Source: Streptomyces sp. NRRL F-6492 | Lineage (GTDB): Bacteria; Actinomycetota; Actinomycetes; Streptomycetales; Streptomycetaceae | Reading direction: 5' to 3' | NCBI RefSeq assembly: GCF_001280125.1 | Contig: NZ_LGEG01000241.1 | Span: 5,743-69,742, forward strand | DNA: 64,000 nt | Part shown: positions 20,312 to 28,828 of the stretch, piece after piece | Layout of the letters: each line of letters opens with the position of its first letter | How positions within the stretch are numbered: the first letter of the stretch is position 1 | The notes under the pieces: generated by a model | The model's database searches: none | The model's input: only the letters and a program-made list of their open reading frames with translations | What the model was told of the DNA's origin: nothing | Translations under genes and position numbers: made by a program

Positions 20312-21241
20312 TCAACCGACGGGGCGGCCGTGCGCGCGGAGGGTGCGCAGGGCCTCGACGGTGACGATCGGGCGCCACTCCAGGGCCGAGCCGGGGGCCC
20401 AGGCGCGCCAGCGGATCGGCCAGCCGCCGTCCTCCTCCTGGTCGGCCGCGAGCCGGTCGAGCGAGCGGGCCGTCTCCTCCTCCGTGAACCAGCGCGCGGC
20501 CAGCGAGTCCGGTACGCGCGCGTAGTCGTGCGGGAAGTGGTGCTCACCGGGCGCGTACCCGTCCGCCACCGGCCAGTCCTCCGGCCGGTCCGGGTCGAGG
20601 ACGGCCAGTCCCTGCTCCCGGACGAGCCGGCCGAGGCGGTCGGCGGCCGCCTCCGCGCGCGGACGGTCCGGGGCCCCGTCGAGGAAGGCGACGGCGGCCT
20701 GGACCTCGTACGGGTGGGACTTCTCCAGGGACTCCACGGCCGACCAGCAGAACTCGGTGGCCCGGAACAGCCACGCGTGCCACACCTGGTTGCGGTGGAG
20801 CACCCCGACCACCGGGCCGGTCGAGAGCAGTGCGCTCGGCGGGGAGTCGACGACCGGGACGAACGGCGCCGAGGGGTAGGCGCGCTGGGAGGGGTGGATC
20901 GCGGGGAGGGCCCCGTCGTGCGTGGACACCGCCGTGAGATAGCGGCAGATCCGCTCGATCCCCGGTCCGCCGCAGCGGCCGACGGAGTCCAGGACCCGCA
21001 ACGCGTGCGCGGTGTGCAGCGGCTGGCTGACGGGTCCGCGCAGATCCGGTTCGAGCGCGTGACCGTAACCGCCGTCCTCGTTGAGGTACGCCGTGAGCGC
21101 CGTCTCGACCCGATCCGCGCCGCCGCGCTGGAAGTGGTAGGCGAACCGGCGCTGTTCGAGGACGCGGGCCGTCAGCCAGACGAAACGCTCGGCGCGGGCC
21201 AGGGGGGTCGAGGACGCGGAGGGGAGGGGGTTTTCGGCCAT
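20312..21241 (-). CDS. Uncharacterised alpha/alpha-toroid (prenyltransferase/squalene-cyclase-like) protein
   Basis: This 309-residue soluble protein has no signal peptide or membrane segment. Two segments resemble the QW/toroid repeat of terpene-cyclase and prenyltransferase folds: AYLNEDGGYGHALEPDL (about 52-68) and LAADQEEDGGWPIRWRAW (about 265-282). There is no DxDD or DDxxD catalytic motif, so cyclase activity cannot be claimed. The ATG at 21241 follows a minus-strand TACGGT (21253-21248) by 6 bases, so the transcript may be leaderless. It faces azlD convergently and diverges from the DUF3046 gene. I cannot assign a function. Confidence 0.75.
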   Translation of the reverse strand: MAENPLPSASSTPLARAERFVWLTARVLEQRRFAYHFQRGGADRVETALTAYLNEDGGYGHALEPDLRGPVSQPLHTAHALRVLDSVGRCGGPGIERICRYLTAVSTHDGALPAIHPSQRAYPSAPFVPVVDSPPSALLSTGPVVGVLHRNQVWHAWLFRATEFCWSAVESLEKSHPYEVQAAVAFLDGAPDRPRAEAAADRLGRLVREQGLAVLDPDRPEDWPVADGYAPGEHHFPHDYARVPDSLAARWFTEEETARSLDRLAADQEEDGGWPIRWRAWAPGSALEWRPIVTVEALRTLRAHGRPVG

Positions 21242-21320
21242 GCTCCGACCGTAGGGCGGAAAGCCGCGCTGACAAGACCCGCGGAGCGGGCTGCACTCTT
21301 CGGAGCGGGATACTGGAGGC

Positions 21321-21515
21321 ATGCGGTTGACGATTTTCTGGGAACGAATGTCCGACCACTTCGGTGTGTCGTACGCCGAGTCCTTCGCGAGCGATCACGT
21401 GATGGCGGAACTCGGGGGCCGGACCGTACGGGAGGCGCTGGACGCCGGCTGGGAGGCGAAGGACGTGTGGCGCGCCGTCTGCGCCGCCGTCGACGTGCCC
21501 GCCGACAAGCGCTGA
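21321..21515 (+). CDS. DUF3046 small protein
   Basis: This 64-residue protein is shaped like the actinobacterial DUF3046 family: RLTIFWERMSDHFG start, central HVMAELGGRTVREALDAG, and a C-terminal WRAVCAAVDVP. The family is conserved and often near recA, but has no known function. GATACT at 21309-21314 lies 6 bases before the ATG. GGAGGC between them is too close for a normal ribosome site, so leaderless translation is likely. Here recA is 9 kb further on, separated by an apparently accessory block. Confidence 0.85.
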   Translation: MRLTIFWERMSDHFGVSYAESFASDHVMAELGGRTVREALDAGWEAKDVWRAVCAAVDVPADKR

Positions 21516-21654
21516 CCGGTCGCCGGACGGGCCGGTCGACCGACCGGGCGGCGGACCGGCGGACAAGACCGTCGGGCGGGCCGCCGGGCGGGGGCGTCGA
21601 CGGCATGCGCGGGGGCCCCGGGGGAATGTCCGCGCGGTGCGCGAGACTGGCGTG

Positions 21655-23052
21655 GTGGCCCCGACTGACGACAGCGACGACACCGACAAGACCCACGACA
21701 CCGACGAGACCCACGGCGGCGACAGGAGCCGTGGCGCCGAGGAGCCCCGCGGCCCCGGTGGGATCACCGGCGCGCCCGGCGGTACCGGCAGGACCGGGTC
21801 GACCGACGCGGCCGTTTCCCCGGCTCCGGCCCCGTCCCCGGCCCCGACCGCCGGGGCCGGCGGAGGCGTCGCCTTGGACGCGCCCTCCGCCCGGAAGTCC
21901 GTGCCCCCGGGGGGTGTCGCGCGGATGCCTCCCTGGCTGCCCCGCGCGCTCGTCCTGGCCCTCGCGCTCTACTCCTGCTTCCTGCTGGGCAACTGGGCCT
22001 TCCACCAGCTCGTCGGCCTCCTCGTCAACATCCTCCTGGCCTTCTTCCTGGCCCTCGCCATCGAACCGGCGGTCGGGCGCATGGCGGCGCGCGGGATGCG
22101 CCGGGGCCTCGCCACCTTCCTCGTCTTCCTGGCCGTCCTCGTCTTCGGCGTCGGTTTCGTCGTCCTCCTGGGATCGATGCTCGCCGGGCAGATCGTCGAC
22201 ATGGTCGAGAACTTCCCCCAGTACCTCGACTCGCTGATCAAATGGATCAACGACAGCTTCCACACGGACCTGTCGCGGGTGGAGGTCCAGGACAGCCTGC
22301 TCAAGTCCGACTGGCTGCAGAGGTACGTGCAGAACAGCGCGTCCGGCGTCCTCGACGTCTCCGCCACCGTCCTCGGCGGCCTGTTCCGGCTGCTCACGAT
22401 CTTCCTGTTCTCGTTCTACTTCGCGGCCGACGGTCCCCGGCTGCGGCGCGCGCTCTGCTCCGTCCTGCCGCCCGCCCGGCAGGCGGAGGTGCTGCGGGCG
22501 TGGGAGATCGCGGTCGACAAGACCGGCGGCTATCTGTATTCGCGCGGTCTGATGGCCCTCATCTCGGGCGTCGCGCACTTCGTGCTCTTCGAGATCCTGG
22601 ACGTGCCGTACGCCCCGGCGCTCGCCGTGTGGGTCGGCCTGGTCTCGCAGTTCATCCCGACCATCGGCACCTATCTGGCGGGCGCCCTGCCGATGCTGAT
22701 CGCCTTCACCGTCAACCCCTGGTACGCGGTGTGGGTGCTCGGCTTCGTCGTGGTCTACCAGCAGTTCGAGAACTACGTCCTCCAGCCGAAGCTCACCTCG
22801 AAGACCGTGGACATCCACCCGGCGGTGGCCTTCGGCTCGGTCATCGCGGGCACGGCGCTGCTCGGGGCCGTCGGCGCGCTGATCGCGATCCCGGCCATCG
22901 CCACCCTCCAGGCCTTCCTCGGCGCCTACGTGAAGCGGTACGACGTGACGGACGACCCGCGCGTCCACGGCCACCGCAGGTACGGCGAGGCGGTCGTCGC
23001 CCGGCTGCAGAAGGCCCTGCACCACAAGAAGGAGTCCGCACCGGAGGAGTGA
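21655..23052 (+). CDS. AI-2E family transporter (TqsA/PerM-like permease)
   Basis: This protein of about 465 residues has a Thr/Gly/Pro-rich cytoplasmic N-terminus (about 1-80) and some eight transmembrane segments between about 90 and 430, including pairs LVLALALYSCFLLGNWAF and LLVNILLAFFLALAIEP. The conserved C-terminal region is ALLGAVGALIAIPAIATLQA. The family includes E. coli TqsA (autoinducer-2 export) and Na+/H+ antiporters, so the substrate here is open. GTG 21655 is preferred: GAGACT (21643-21648) is 6 bases upstream, as in the previous gene. An in-frame GTG at 21637 would add six residues. Confidence 0.85.
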   Translation: MAPTDDSDDTDKTHDTDETHGGDRSRGAEEPRGPGGITGAPGGTGRTGSTDAAVSPAPAPSPAPTAGAGGGVALDAPSARKSVPPGGVARMPPWLPRALVLALALYSCFLLGNWAFHQLVGLLVNILLAFFLALAIEPAVGRMAARGMRRGLATFLVFLAVLVFGVGFVVLLGSMLAGQIVDMVENFPQYLDSLIKWINDSFHTDLSRVEVQDSLLKSDWLQRYVQNSASGVLDVSATVLGGLFRLLTIFLFSFYFAADGPRLRRALCSVLPPARQAEVLRAWEIAVDKTGGYLYSRGLMALISGVAHFVLFEILDVPYAPALAVWVGLVSQFIPTIGTYLAGALPMLIAFTVNPWYAVWVLGFVVVYQQFENYVLQPKLTSKTVDIHPAVAFGSVIAGTALLGAVGALIAIPAIATLQAFLGAYVKRYDVTDDPRVHGHRRYGEAVVARLQKALHHKKESAPEE

Positions 23053-23076
23053 GGGGCCTCGGGGGCACCAGGGGGC

Positions 23077-23856
23077 TCAGAGGTACGAGGGGCGGGTGAC
23101 CCGGTGCCGGAAGGCGTACCAGGTCCAGGCCTGGACGGCCACGAGCAGCGGGGTGACGACGAGGAGGGCGGGCACGAGCAGGGCGAGGGTGGCGGGGTCG
23201 GCCGCCCGGTCGGCCAGCGGCAGCGCGGTCCCCGCCCAGAGCGGCAGCCAGGCCAGCAGGGCACCGGTGAGTGCGAAGGACTGCCACGGGTGCCCGGTCC
23301 GGCCGACGAGCCGGCGGGCCCGCTCGTACGGCGGTCCCGTGAGCCGCAGCGCGGCGAAGCCGAGGCCGTGCGCGGCGAACAGCGCGGCCACGGCGAGGGC
23401 GGTGAGGGCCGCCGTGGGGCCGGTCGCCGGAGCGTACGGCCGCCCGGTGAGCAGGGCGGCGAGCAGCCACCCCCAGGAGAGCGCGACGGTCCAGCTCCCG
23501 CAGGCCACGGCGGCGTCGCAGCCGGCGCGCCAGCGCGGTCCGGCGCCCCGGCCGCGCGACCAGAGGCCCGTGTCGCGCACGACCCAGCCGGCGAGCAGGG
23601 CCACGACGACCGGGAGCTGACCGCTCAGGAGGTCCCCTTCGAGGGCGGGGAAGCAGCCGACGAGCACCCCGGCGGTGGCGACCAGCCAGACCTCGTTGCC
23701 CAGGAAGAAGGGGGCGAAGGAGGCGAGGACGAGCCGCCGCTCGCGGTCGTTCCGGCCGAGCCAGGGGGCGAGCATGCCGGTGCCGACGTCCGTCCCGGCG
23801 AGGACGAACCAGCCCGCGGTGAAGAAGGCGAGCAGGGCGATGGCCGGGGTCTCCAC
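23077..23856 (-). CDS. cydB: Short cytochrome bd-type oxidase subunit II
   Basis: At 259 residues with about seven hydrophobic segments it is markedly shorter than usual CydB (about 330-380), missing roughly one helix pair at the C-terminus. The CydB N-terminal pattern is recognisable but altered: GTDVGTGMLAPWLGRNDRERR where the family has GFDFGVGML, and FLGNEVWL where it has WDGNEVWL. CydB does not bind the haems itself but stabilises the CydA haem subunit and a quinone or oxygen path. GTG 23856 has GAGGAG 9 bases upstream. cydA lies 87 bases upstream on the same strand. It could be a divergent functional subtype or a degrading gene. Confidence 0.8.
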   Translation of the reverse strand: METPAIALLAFFTAGWFVLAGTDVGTGMLAPWLGRNDRERRLVLASFAPFFLGNEVWLVATAGVLVGCFPALEGDLLSGQLPVVVALLAGWVVRDTGLWSRGRGAGPRWRAGCDAAVACGSWTVALSWGWLLAALLTGRPYAPATGPTAALTALAVAALFAAHGLGFAALRLTGPPYERARRLVGRTGHPWQSFALTGALLAWLPLWAGTALPLADRAADPATLALLVPALLVVTPLLVAVQAWTWYAFRHRVTRPSYL

Positions 23857-23943
23857 GGGGACTCCTCGTCGAAGATGGGCGGAGGCGGAAGCGGGCGGAT
23901 GCGGAACCGGGCGGAGCCGAAGGCGGGCAGAAGACGGCGGGGC

Positions 23944-25251
23944 TCAGTAGCGCGGGGCCGGCAGCGCGTCGGCCGGGTCGGCCGTCCCGCCCGGCCCGTC
24001 GTCGGAATCCGGGCGCTCGTCGTGGCCGAGGCCGGATTCGACGGGGCCGAGGCGGGCGTGCCGGGCGAGGAGCCGGGCGTTGAGGACGGCGAGCAGGACG
24101 AAGAGCGTGGTGAAGACGGTGAGCGAGAAGCGCATGGAGCCGGGGGAGAGGTCCGAGACCGCGTCCTCCGTCGTGAGGAGCCCGTACACCACCCACGGCT
24201 GCCGGCCCGCCTCCCGGAACACCCAGCCGCTGATCATCGCGAGGTACGGCAGCGGCACGGCCGCCATCAGGACGACGTGCCAGAGCCGGAACCGGAAGAC
24301 GGCCTTCTTGAAGCAGGCCAGGATCACCCCGGCGAAGCACAGGTACATCATCAGGGCGAAGCAGAGGAGCATCACCAGGCCGCCGCCCCGGGTCCACGCC
24401 TCCGAGGGCACGTAGTCGCCCGGACCGAAACGTTCCGTCATCTCCGCCTGGAGACGCGCGATCTCGGCCGCCTTTCCGCCGAAGACCGCCGACTTCATCG
24501 GCTGGAAGGTGGCGAGGGCCCCGAGCTGGAGGCCGCCGAAGACGGCCGTCGCCATCAGCGCGGGCGCCGACAGGAACACCCCGATGCGCAGGCCGCGGCC
24601 GAAGAACTCCCCCTCGGGGCCGCGGCGGAAGAGGTGGTACGCGCTCACTCCGGCCATGAAGAACCCGGCGGTGAGCAGCGCCCCCGCCACGACGTGACCG
24701 AGGGCGAGGAGGGCGGAGGGGTTGGTGAGGACGGCGACCGGGTCGTCGAGCACGAGTCCGCCGTCCTCGGCGGAGCCGTACCCCACGGGGTGGTTGAGGA
24801 AGCCGTTGGAGACGAGGATCCAGTACGCCGACAGGTAGGCGGTCAGGACGACGATCCAGATCGCGGCCAGGTGGGCCCAGCGGTTGATCCGGTGCCGACC
24901 GAAGATCCACAGGCCGAGGAAGGTCGACTCGACGAAGAACGCCACGACCGTCTCGACGGCGAGCGAGGCCCCCAGGACGTTTCCCGCCTCGTGCGTGAGC
25001 CCGCTCCACGCCATGCCGAACTGGAACTCCATCACGAGACCGGTGACGATCCCGACCGCGTAGTTGATCACGTACAGCCGGCCCCAGAAGCGCACCATGC
25101 GCGCGTGGACCGGGTTCCGGCCGAACGTCGCCCGCGTCTGGAGCACCGCCACGACCGGCGCGAGGCCGAGGGTGAGGGCGACGAAGAGGAAGTGGCCGCC
25201 GGCGGTGAGGGCGAACTGCAGCCGCGCTAGATCGAGTACGTCCTGGTTCAC
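23944..25251 (-). CDS. cydA: Cytochrome bd-type quinol oxidase subunit I
   Basis: This 435-residue membrane subunit carries haems b558, b595 and d and reduces oxygen with quinol electrons. The N-terminal DLARLQFALTAGGHFLF contains the haem-ligand His, NPSALLALGHVVAGALL a second His, and GRQPWVVYGLLTT is the family signature. The quinol loop is short (S-class). Some nine helices are visible. GTG 25251 (VNQDVLDLARLQFA) matches the usual CydA start; an upstream GTG at 25335 would add 28 non-helical residues. cydB follows after 87 bases, and a NarL-type two-component pair lies directly upstream on the same strand. cydC/cydD are not here, so this is probably a second bd set. Confidence 0.9.
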   Translation of the reverse strand: MNQDVLDLARLQFALTAGGHFLFVALTLGLAPVVAVLQTRATFGRNPVHARMVRFWGRLYVINYAVGIVTGLVMEFQFGMAWSGLTHEAGNVLGASLAVETVVAFFVESTFLGLWIFGRHRINRWAHLAAIWIVVLTAYLSAYWILVSNGFLNHPVGYGSAEDGGLVLDDPVAVLTNPSALLALGHVVAGALLTAGFFMAGVSAYHLFRRGPEGEFFGRGLRIGVFLSAPALMATAVFGGLQLGALATFQPMKSAVFGGKAAEIARLQAEMTERFGPGDYVPSEAWTRGGGLVMLLCFALMMYLCFAGVILACFKKAVFRFRLWHVVLMAAVPLPYLAMISGWVFREAGRQPWVVYGLLTTEDAVSDLSPGSMRFSLTVFTTLFVLLAVLNARLLARHARLGPVESGLGHDERPDSDDGPGGTADPADALPAPRY

Positions 25252-25387
25252 CCGTTCAGCGTCGGCGTACGGCCGGGGGCCGGGCGTCACCCCGGGGTGG
25301 ACACCGGACGTACCCCGGTGGTCGCGCCGGTCCACGCGCGCGTACCCCGTGGGTTGCTCCCGTCGGAGCCCGTCCCCTAGGGGGACG

Positions 25388-26053
25388 TCAGGCCAGCCAG
25401 CCCGGCGTGATCATCCCGGACTCGTACGCCAGGATCACCAGCTGCGCCCGGTCCCGTACGGCCAGCTTGGTCATGATGCGGCTGACGTGGGTCTTGGCGG
25501 TGGCGGGGGAGAGGACCAGACGGCCGGCGATCTCGTCGTTGGAGAGTCCCGCGCCCACCAGGCCGAGGACCTCGCGCTCCCGCTCGGTGAGGGCGTTCAG
25601 CCGGGGACCCGGGTCCGGCCGGTCGGACCGCCCGGCGAACTCGGCGATCAGCCGGCGGGTCACGGCCGGGGAGATGAGGGCGTCGCCGCGCGCCACGACC
25701 CGCACCGCGTGCAGCAGCTCCATCGGCTCGGTGTCCTTGACGAGGAAGCCCGAGGCGCCGGCGCGCAGCGCCCCGTACACGTGGTCGTCCGCGTCGAAGG
25801 TGGTCAGGATGACCACCCGGACCCCTTCCAGCCGCTCGTCGGCGGTGATGCGGCGGGTGGCTTCGAGGCCGTCGAGCACCGGCATGCGGATGTCCATCAG
25901 GACCACGTCCGGGCGCAGTTCGCGGGCGAGGCCGATCGCCCGCTCCCCGTCGCCGGCCTCTCCGACGACCTCGATGTCCTCCTCGTCGGAGAGGATCGAC
26001 CGGAAACCGGCCCGGACCAGGGTCTGGTCGTCGGCCAGCACGACACGGATCAT
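25388..26053 (-). CDS. NarL/FixJ-family response regulator
   Basis: This 221-residue regulator has a receiver at about 1-120 (Asp54 in VVLMDIRMPVLDG; acidic pair in VVLADDQ; Lys in FLVKDTEP) and a LuxR-type HTH at about 150-215 (LNALTEREREVLGLVGAGLS, then EIAGRLVLSPATAKTHVSRI). It follows its histidine kinase by 40 bases on the same strand and lies 136 bases upstream of cydA, so control of the cyd genes is a reasonable inference. ATG 26053 has AGGAGGGC upstream. An in-frame extension to 26182 reads as non-coding. Confidence 0.9.
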   Translation of the reverse strand: MIRVVLADDQTLVRAGFRSILSDEEDIEVVGEAGDGERAIGLARELRPDVVLMDIRMPVLDGLEATRRITADERLEGVRVVILTTFDADDHVYGALRAGASGFLVKDTEPMELLHAVRVVARGDALISPAVTRRLIAEFAGRSDRPDPGPRLNALTEREREVLGLVGAGLSNDEIAGRLVLSPATAKTHVSRIMTKLAVRDRAQLVILAYESGMITPGWLA

Positions 26054-26093
26054 CGGGCGCCCTCCTGGGAGCTTTCCTCGGGTGCGGCACGGG

Positions 26094-27326
26094 TCATCGG
26101 GTGTCCTCCCGAGGGCTTTCCCCGGACGTGGGCACGGCGTACGGCAGCCGGGCGTCCACCAGGAAACCGCCGCCCTCCCCATTCTCGGCGGTCAGCTCGC
26201 CGCCGAGCGCGCGGGCCCGCTCGGCCATGCCCCGGATGCCGCTGCCCGGCGGCCGGCCCTCCGGCGCGCCCCCGCCGTCGTCCGCGATCCGCAGCCGCAC
26301 CGCGTCCGGGCCCCAGTCGAGGCCGATGTCCACGGTCCTCGCGCCCGCGTGGCGGGCGATGTTCGTCAGCGACTCCTGCACGATCCGGTACGCGGCGAGG
26401 TCGACGGGCGGCGGCAGCGGCACGGGGGCACCCGTGACGTCCGTACGGACGTCGAGACCGGCGCTCCGGGCCCGCCCGGCGAGGTCGCCGAGGAGCGCGA
26501 GACACGAGGAGGCCGGGGTCGTCGGGGTGGCCTCGCCGGCCCGGCGCAGCACCCCGAGGGTCGCCCGCAGCTCGCGCAGCGCGTCCTTGCTGGTGGCCTT
26601 CACCGCCTCCAGGGCCTCGGTCGCGGTGGCGAGTCCGGCCTCGGGGGTCGGTTTCTTGCCGAGCCGGTGCAGCGCGGCTCCGGACTGCACGTTGACCAGC
26701 GAGATGCTGTGGCCGAGGACGTCGTGGACCTCGCGGGCGATCCGCAGCCGTTCCTCGGTGGCGCTCTGCCGGGCCCGGGCCTCCTGCTCCCGCTCGGCGG
26801 CCAGCGCCCGCTGCTCCGCCTCGTGGAGGTAGGCGGCCCGGGTGCGCTGGGCCCGGCCCACCGCGACCAGGCTGATCAGCCAGCCGGCCAGCATGGCGAG
26901 CGAGGTGTCGTCGATCTGCCGGTGCCCGGGCCGCTGCCGGATCTCGCCCGCGCCGACCGCGAGCAGGGTGACGGCGGCGAGCGCGACGGCGGCGGCGAAG
27001 CGCCCCTCGGCGGCGGTCGTGTAGAGCGCGAGTGCGAAGGTGATCATGAGCGGGCCGTCCTGGGCGGACAGCGGGTAGTAGACGGCGCAGGCGAGCAGCG
27101 TGACGACGGCGACGGCGACCGGCTGCCGCCGCCGGAAGTACAGGGCCCCGCAGCCGGCCAGGACGAGCGCCCACCCGAGTACCGCTCGGAGCGCGGGCTC
27201 GCCCGTGTGGCGCGCCGCGACGAGCGTCCAGACCGCCACGACGAGCAGGACGGCGCCCGCCACGAGGGCGTCGGCGGCACGCGGTGACGGACGGCCGCCG
27301 CCGGGGGCGCGGAGGGGGAGGGGCAT
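26094..27326 (-). CDS. NarL-partner sensor histidine kinase (HisKA_3)
   Basis: This 410-residue kinase has a membrane-embedded N-terminal half with four to six helices (about 18-155), no large extracellular domain, then a short coiled segment (about 160-190), a HisKA_3 dimerisation domain with His201 in RIAREVHDVLGHS, and a HATPase with the N box QESLTNIARHAG and the GIRGMAERA loop (about 300-395). This is the DesK/NarX-like subgroup that partners with LuxR-type regulators. A minus-strand TATCCT (27339-27334) lies 7 bases before the ATG, suggesting a leaderless start. The signal is unknown; the position next to cydAB hints at redox or membrane state. Confidence 0.9.
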   Translation of the reverse strand: MPLPLRAPGGGRPSPRAADALVAGAVLLVVAVWTLVAARHTGEPALRAVLGWALVLAGCGALYFRRRQPVAVAVVTLLACAVYYPLSAQDGPLMITFALALYTTAAEGRFAAAVALAAVTLLAVGAGEIRQRPGHRQIDDTSLAMLAGWLISLVAVGRAQRTRAAYLHEAEQRALAAEREQEARARQSATEERLRIAREVHDVLGHSISLVNVQSGAALHRLGKKPTPEAGLATATEALEAVKATSKDALRELRATLGVLRRAGEATPTTPASSCLALLGDLAGRARSAGLDVRTDVTGAPVPLPPPVDLAAYRIVQESLTNIARHAGARTVDIGLDWGPDAVRLRIADDGGGAPEGRPPGSGIRGMAERARALGGELTAENGEGGGFLVDARLPYAVPTSGESPREDTR

Positions 27327-27474
27327 GCGTCGAAGGATAGGGCGGAGGACGGGCCCCGAGAGTAATCGTTTCGTTGGCTAGTAAAGGAAGTGAGTAGGGT
27401 GAGGGTGGGTGGGGCACGGCCCACGGGTCCGCTCGCCCGCCGGTCGGTCGATGGTGAGGGAAGGCGGAGGTCCG

Positions 27475-28251
27475 ATGACGGACGGCACGTTTCTGCGGTA
27501 CGTCGCGCTGGGGGACAGCCAGACGGAGGGCGTCGGTGACGGCGACGACACCGGCGGCCTGCGCGGCTGGGCGGACCGGCTCGCCGAACTGCTCGCCCAC
27601 GACCGCCCGGGCACGCTCTACGCCAACCTGGCCGTGCGGGGCCGTCTCGCCGGACAGGTGCGCGCCGAACAGCTCGCCCCCGCCCTCGCGCTCCGCCCGG
27701 ACCTCGCCACGGTCGTCGCCGGCTTCAACGATTTGCTGCGGCCCCGTTTCGACCTGGACGCGACGGCCGGGCACCTGGAGGAGATGTTCGCCGCGCTGAC
27801 CGGGCAGGGCGCGCGCGTGGCGACCCTCACCTTCCCCGACGTCGGTCGCATCACCCCGCTGGCCCGGCCGCTCGGCCCGCGCGTCCAGGCCCTCAACGCG
27901 CGCATCCGCGAGGCCTCGGCCCGGCACGGCGTCATCGCCGTCGAGACCGGCCACCACCCGGTCGTCACCGACCCCCGGCTGTGGAGTGCCGACCGGCTGC
28001 ACGCCGGTCCGCTGGGCCACGCGCGCATCGCCGCCGCCGTCGCCCAGGCCCTCGGCCTGCCCGGCACCGACGACTCCTGGACCCACCCGCTGCCGCCGCC
28101 GGACCTTCCCCTCCCCGTGGGACTCCGTGCCGAACTGCGCTGGGCCGGTGGCTTCCTGGGGCCCTGGCTGGGCCGTCGGCTGCGCGGCCGGTCGTCCGGC
28201 GACGACCGCGCGGCCAAGCGCCCGGAGCTGCTGCCGGTGGTGCGGGGGTGA
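27475..28251 (+). CDS. SGNH/GDSL-family hydrolase
   Basis: This 258-residue serine esterase-type hydrolase has block I GDSQTEG with nucleophile Ser15, block II Gly in NLAVRGRLAG, block III Asn in VVAGFNDLL, and block V Asp-x-x-His in SADRLHAGPLGHARIAAAVA. There is no signal peptide, so it is probably cytoplasmic; substrate unknown. ATG 27475 has GGAGG 5 bases upstream; an in-frame start at 27409 would add 22 unlikely residues. It diverges from the histidine kinase gene. The region between them is less GC-rich than its surroundings and probably holds both promoters. Confidence 0.88.
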   Translation: MTDGTFLRYVALGDSQTEGVGDGDDTGGLRGWADRLAELLAHDRPGTLYANLAVRGRLAGQVRAEQLAPALALRPDLATVVAGFNDLLRPRFDLDATAGHLEEMFAALTGQGARVATLTFPDVGRITPLARPLGPRVQALNARIREASARHGVIAVETGHHPVVTDPRLWSADRLHAGPLGHARIAAAVAQALGLPGTDDSWTHPLPPPDLPLPVGLRAELRWAGGFLGPWLGRRLRGRSSGDDRAAKRPELLPVVRG

Positions 28252-28293
28252 GGGTGCCTCGCGTACGGTGACCGCCGTCCCGGCCGAGGAGAG

Positions 28294-28828
28294 GTGCGCG
28301 GCCTGACGGGTGACGGCGGGCGCGGGGAACGGCCGCACGGGCTCGCCCGGGTGGTCGCCGAGCGGTTCGGGCACGGCCCGTTCCGGATCGAGCGCGGGAC
28401 CGACGGCGCGGAGCGGTTGACGTGGGCCGACGGGCCGACCGCCGAGCAGGTGGAGGCGGCGGTCCGGGAGACCGCTCCTGAACGGGGAGAGGGGTCGCCT
28501 CACTGTCTGCGCCGGGCCGATCCGCGACCTGGTGACGACGGTGGGCCTCGCGTGGTTCCTGGAACGCGTACGGGCCCCGCTCGCCCCGGCCGGACTCCTG
28601 ACGGCCCGTTACGCCGCCACCCGCGCGCACCCGGCGTGGAGGTACCGCCTGACGCCGGTGCCCGTGCCGGTGCTGGTCCGGGCGGTCCTCGAGGACCGGC
28701 GGGCCGGCCCCGAAGTTCTCGCCGCGGCACTCGCCCCCGTGTCGGAGCCCGGATCGTCGTACGACGGCGACGGCACCGCTGCCGCCGCTGCCGGGTCGAG
28801 AGAGCGTCTCCGCGGGTTCAGAGCGTGA
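28294..28828 (+). pseudogene. Frameshifted gene for an unidentified protein
   Basis: Two overlapping frames look like one interrupted protein. The first, from GTG 28294 with GAGGAG upstream, reads coding-like through HGLARVVAERFGHGPFRIER and EQVEAAVRETAPERGEG. The second, one frame over, continues from about 28490 through RLTVCAGPIRDLVTTVGLAW and LVRAVLEDRRAGPEVLAAAL to the stop at 28828. The second has no start at its beginning and no stop between the two, so a single-base change around 28475-28505 would restore one reading frame of about 178 codons. I do not recognise the family. A sequencing error could give the same picture. Confidence 0.5.
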
